From the NCBI GenBank assembly GCA_947624225.1, contig CANQJF010000012.1:1-48482 (forward strand): a stretch of DNA of 48,482 bases. Direction: 5' to 3'. The position numbers were made by a program, and so were the translations under genes. Positions within the stretch are counted from its first letter, which is position 1, and each line of letters starts with the position of its first letter. This document shows, piece by piece, positions 37,401 to 43,400 of this stretch. The notes under the pieces are model-generated. The model was not told where the DNA came from. It did not search any database and worked only from the letters and a program-made list of their open reading frames with translations. This stretch comes from an uncultured Clostridia bacterium. Its GTDB lineage: Bacteria > Bacillota > Clostridia > Christensenellales > Borkfalkiaceae.

Positions 37401-40400
37401 AAGGTAGACGTGAAGTTGGATTGGTGCTTGTCGATGACATAGTTGTCCGCATCCGCTTCCGTCAACTTGTCGAGAGACAGATTGTAAGGCTTGGGGTCGT
37501 CATTCCTCGAAGTACGGCGCACGTTGATGGGATAGCCCTGATCGCCGGCTGTCTCGCCGCCTGCTTGATCCGTCCACTTGGTGGTAACTTCCACCACATC
37601 CTCGTAAGAGCCGCTTGACAATTCCGTGGTGACCTTATTGGTGATCGTGGCCCCGCGGATCTGCTCCTTGCCGCTATATACGGCGCTCTCGGCAGAATCC
37701 CACTTTGCTATGATGACGAGCTGTTTGATCTCGAAGTACACGGTGAAAGTGAGCTCTTCCAAAGTGCCTTCGCCGTTTTCCTCATAGGTGATCAGCGCGG
37801 CATACACGCCCGCCTTGTAGGGCGACTTTTGGGGCGTGAAGATCGGGTTGTTGCCCTTTTCGTCATCGGGGTGAGAGGTGGAATCGGAATTGGAAACCAA
37901 TTCGGCGTCGCTTACGGGGGATTCGGACAGGTCGCCGTCCGTGATCTTCTCCCCTTCTCGCTGAACGTTGCTCATCGTGTGGTATTTCACGGAACGTTTT
38001 TTCGCTTCGTCTTTCAACGAGTCGGGCAATTTTTCCGTCGTACGCGTAAATTGCAGGAACCTGCTGCCCTTGCTGCCGCCCGCTACCGTCTGCTGTTGAT
38101 GTTCTCCGTAGGTCCAGCCGGAAACCTCGAACTCGACATTGTAGATACCCTTGGTGATGCAGAAATAGAGCTTGACGGTAACATTCTCGCCATCGCTTAC
38201 TGGCTCGTCTTTGCCTGTGAGGTCAAATTGCCTGAGCTGATTGCTTTCGGCGGAGGTGTAGTTGAATGCCCAGACGTAGTCGCTGAGGCCCTCATTGTCC
38301 TTCGACTCCACCTCAAGCGTCAGCTCGATGTAGTAGACACCGGTAAGCAGATGACCGGGTTTTTTCATGTCGCCTTCATCCAACGGCTTACCGCCTTCGT
38401 CGTAGTACTTGAAGGTGAATTTGACTTTCCAGTTGCCTTCTACCGGCATATAGTAATCCGAGCCGGTCATCTTGACATTCGTGCTGTTTTGAACCTCTTT
38501 GTCATACAGTTTATTGTTGTTCGACTCGCCCGTCAACGGATTGTTCGCCGCAAGGGATTCGTTCTTGCCGTACAGAACGGGATAGAAATAGCCGTTATTA
38601 TTGAACGCTTGGCCGCGCTGGTATTCCAAGGAAGGCGCGTTGATTGCACGCTGTTTGATCGTCCAGAAATCAGAGTACTCCTCATCGGGATCAGCCGTCT
38701 TGTCCGTGGGCTGTTTGTGCGTGTCGTCCACGCTCTCGCCCCAGTAGTAGTTGCCCGTATCTTTGAGGGTGATGGTCGCGGAATATACCCCTGCACGGAT
38801 CGCGCTGAGCGTAAGCTCTCCGGTGTTGAGAACTCCCGTGGTAGTCCCCGGGGTAATGGTGTCCTTCGCGATCGTGCCGTTTGCCACAAGCACCTTGCCC
38901 GAGTAGTCGTCTTTTATGGACATGATGGCCGCGTCGGAGTTCTCGAACGTGATCGTTTGCGCCTTTTTGTTGTAGATATACTCGCCGTCACCCTTCAGAT
39001 CGGGCTTTACAAGGTTCTTTTTGTAAATCGTAAACTCGGTGCTCGTAGTGGGTTCAGTAAGCACAAGTTCATAGTTGCATGCGTCATTGCCGAAGAAACC
39101 GACTACCGTGGCGGTGTATGTGCCCGCGTTGACGGCGGTTGCGCTCGTGTTGTCCTTACAGGCAACTATCTTGGCACGATCATCGCCGTCGGTCGTGGAG
39201 AGATCGAAAACAATGGTCACGACGTCCTTTGTGACGGTAGCGCCGACGCCAAATGTGTTGGCGATCTTGGCGGTAGGTTGTTGCGCCTTGCCCGGTTCGA
39301 ATGTGGTCTCGGTGTCGGTCCAATCCACCTTGATCTCGACGGGGGTGATTTTGAAAGAGAACGTGCGCGGAGCATGATCCAATCCGCCCTCCCAAACGGT
39401 GTTGTTGTCGTCTGTGAGCGCGACAGATACGGTATAAGCGCCTATCGCGTCAGACAAGCGCACAACGTCTTCCGCACCCGTTTCTGCGGTGCCCGCCTCG
39501 GACACGGTTATGGGATTTGCGGTCACTCCGAGGAAATTCGAATAATTGTTCGCAAATACATCGTAGTTGGAAATGCCCGTGGTGAAAAGCTGCTCGGCGT
39601 CGTTGTAGGGCGTAGAGTAAGTCAGACTTGACCCTGCCGTCAAATTTGCATTGTTGATTTGCGCAAGCGTGATCTTGGTGGGCGTGATCTGCAAATAGAA
39701 CACGAATTCCGTACTCGACGGGATATCGTGTCCATCATCTTGTGCCCACGAATAGTCCTTTTGATTGGTGAGAGTTACGGTGAACTTGTAGTAGTCCAGC
39801 GCTGCGTCACCGTTCCATTTTACTGTGGCTCTTTGCGTATTGGATGTAGCCGATTCATCTTTAACGGTGAGCAGTTTGGAATACTCGCTCTCCGCCCAAA
39901 CCTTATCGCTCGACGTATCCTTGAAGAAGATAAACGCCAGCATGTCGTAAAAATTGTCTATGCCCTTGAATGGAACTATGATGACGTTGTGTTGGCCATG
40001 GGTGCCGTCTGTGCCGCCGCCATAGTTGCTCAAAGTGCCCTCTTGGGCTTTGAGGTAAGGGTGCGCCACGGTGGACGTGGTGATCGTCAATTCGCACCAG
40101 ATGCCCTTGATCGTCTCACCGTTATAGGAGAACTTCTTAACCTCACTTTGGTTGAAACGGAAGTTATCGAATATTGTATAGGTCCCGCCCGTGTAGGAAG
40201 CGGAATAGTTGAGCTGTGGAAATTGAGTGTTGCCACGCTTGTTTATGTTGTTGGATGTAACGCGATCGTAGGTGAGAATGGCAATGTATTTTCCCGCCGC
40301 CTTGGGTTTAGATGCGGTGACCTCTTCGCCCAACGAGCCGTCATCCTTCAAAACAAAGTAGCGCGGGCTTATAGTAAATTGATCTCCGTTGGCTGCCGAA

Positions 40401-43400
40401 TTGGTGAAGCTCGGTTCGTAGAACTTAGCCGTTCCGTCGTAGGTGAACGGATTGAGACTATTGTCCCAATCAACTGTCAGCGTTGCGGGAGTGATCTCGA
40501 ACGTTGTCGAGTAGGTTGTCAGCTCTTTACCGTCCGGGCCCGCCCAATAGCAGTTCTTGTCGTAACCCGATCTAAGCGTAAATGTGAACGTATATGTACC
40601 CACATAGGTTACGTTCAAAGTGATTTGACTGTCGTTTTCCGACGTATAATAGTGTTCTGTGTTGGTATTCGTCGCCGGTTCAAATGTAATTTCTTTGCCG
40701 TCTATTGTTGTGGTCCTGCCCGTGAGGGTATACTTCATGTAGGAGTTATAATTCGTGTAATAACCGTCTACGGTAAAGTGTTGTGTGGTGCCCGTATACA
40801 CGGAAGAAGAGGTTTTGGGCTCACTGTTATTCAAATATACTTTGTAGTCATCGATGACCAATTTGTTGATCGTCCATTGCACCTCTACCCATTCCGGCTG
40901 TGTCTTGGGATTCTTCCATATGGTCTCCTCTGCCTCGTTCGTGTAGTAATGGTTGGAATCCGCCTTGATCCAGAACGAATAGGTGCCGGCTTCGCTTGCG
41001 AAGAATACGGAGGTGTGCTCGGAAGTCCACTTGCCTCCTTCTTGGGTATCCCTTACGAAACCGTAGGGTGCTACTTCATTGAAACTGTGTTTTCCACTTG
41101 CTCCGGTAGCCGCAGTTTTGCCCGTAAATTGAACGTCTTGCACATTGGAAGCCCCGGAAACATTAAATTTATACGTCAACGGGTTGGGAGAAGGGAGCAC
41201 CGCCTTTGCGCGCTCGATGGTCCACACCAAAATGAAATATCTGTATTCTCCGTCTACGAAGAATGCGACGTCTCTATCTTCAGAAAAGCCCTCTTCGTTC
41301 CACTCGTTGTTTTTTTCATCGAACAAACGGAATACCGCATAATAAACGTCGGCGTTCTTTGCGTGAATGAAATATTCAGTTTCGTCGAAGCCCGCTCTGG
41401 GCGAATATTGCGATAAACTACTGTCTAAGAGCGATGAGGTGTAAAAGATTGCGTTTTGAAAAGCGCCGGCACCTGTTTGATCGACTGTTTTGTCGAAATC
41501 CAGCACTTTGGCTTGCACTTCTGCATCTGGATCGTCATTGTAGACGTAGGTGCCTGCCTGTATAGACGGGAGCGTGATGAGGCGCTTTTCGATCTCAAAT
41601 TTTTGGATTACCTCATAGAACGCATAGTTGGCGAAACCGGGGTTGTATGTTTTGCCTTGGTTGGAATCGTCCTGCAAATAGGCGACCACATAGTAGGTGC
41701 CAACATTTTGGTTGGGCAAATCCGCGACGCCAAAGGGAGTTATATTTTTCCTTGTAAGATAATTGTAAAAGCCGTATTGATATGAAGCCTTTTCGTCTCC
41801 AAGCTTATCATAATCGTTAAAATGTTCCTTATAGACCGCTTCGGTTATATAGACAATATTTACAAGGCTTTCGCTGCCGTAAAACTTTCCTTCGACAGGC
41901 TTAAATTGGGCAACATTGATTTCGTCTCCTACCGTATCGTTTTCATCGCGATAGCGGCGATTGGGCATCTCTATCTTAAACTCGGTGCCCTCGTATTTCT
42001 TGATTTCAAAAGTGATACTCAGAGTGTAATCGTTTTGGCGGGAAATTCCGTTGGGATAATTCCAATTATCAGACGTGTTTTCCCAACGATAGTATTTGCG
42101 CATACCGCCTTCTTTCACGGGGTTGTCGTCGTCCGACACAATCACACTGTCGAGGACAAGATTCAGCGTGTATTTGTCTGCATTGACATACTTGGTGTCT
42201 GTGGCGAGCTTTTGGTCTCCCACTTGCAAATACCAACGATTTGCTTGTGCAAAAGGCACCCCGCTGTTTGAGCCCAAGGTCACCTTGAAGTAATCATAGG
42301 GGTTGTGACCGTCCGGATGATAGATGATATTGCCGCCGTTGTCATCGGCGCCGCCCGTCCACTCGATGCGCAAATTCAGGGCAAAAATATCGAATTCCGC
42401 CCTTGCGCTTGTCGCCGTGGAGTAGTTGCCCTGTTGCCACACGGAAACATACACCTGGTAGTGCCCGGGTTCCGTGGGGATCTCATTGGGAGACTCCATG
42501 AGTGCGTTGTTTTGATAAAAATATAATTGATAGAGTGCGGATTCTCCTTTTCCATTTACGGTACCATTGTCGCCGCGCCGTTCTTCATTTTTTTGTGTGT
42601 AGGTTTGGGTGGGACCCCCGGCTGTGTAGTTTACGGTATAGGTAAACTCGCCGCCCCAATCGAAGCTCACGGGCGATATGGAGATCTCAGCCTTGGCACC
42701 ATCGATAGACAATTGATAGTAGCCATAAGTGTTGGTTGATTTACCAACTTCATTTACCATCTGAAACTGCCGATCGCCTCTCATCTGGGCGTTCCACATA
42801 TAAGTATTCGAGCGCTTGCCATCGAGATCGACAAGTTCCAAATACATTCGCCAATTGCCCACAATGCTGTCGCCATAAAAGACAACATAGTAGTTCTTGT
42901 CGCTTCCTTTGACGATTTCCGCCCAATATCCCTCTGCCTTGTTGGCTACTACGTATTCCATCTTGCCGCCGGATTGAACAACTTCGTGTTCAAAATGAAC
43001 TTTGACGTTGTAATCTGTACGCTTGCTTCCTGTAAACGAGGGATCCATATTCTCGTTCCAATTGTAAAAGCGTACTTCCCAGCCTTCCGTAACGTCCTCT
43101 ATCGTACCTAAGGTTTTGCTCAATGCGCCGAATTTACCAGTTCTCGGGGCGACATAAAGAATCGCGGTACTGGGTCTGGAAACGGTAATATTTTTCCCCA
43201 CGATCAGGTCGAAATACATGGCGACGCTTTGAGTCTGCGCGGTAATTCCCCACTTCGGGTCGTCCGTTCTGCTGGCCACGAGATAAATGACGCGCACCAA
43301 AACCGTGTCCGCACTCAAAGTTGTGCGCACATTTGATCCGTTTTTGGGCGCGACAAGCTCATGGAGCATGTAGTCCATCTCGCTATGCTCGCTATTGCCA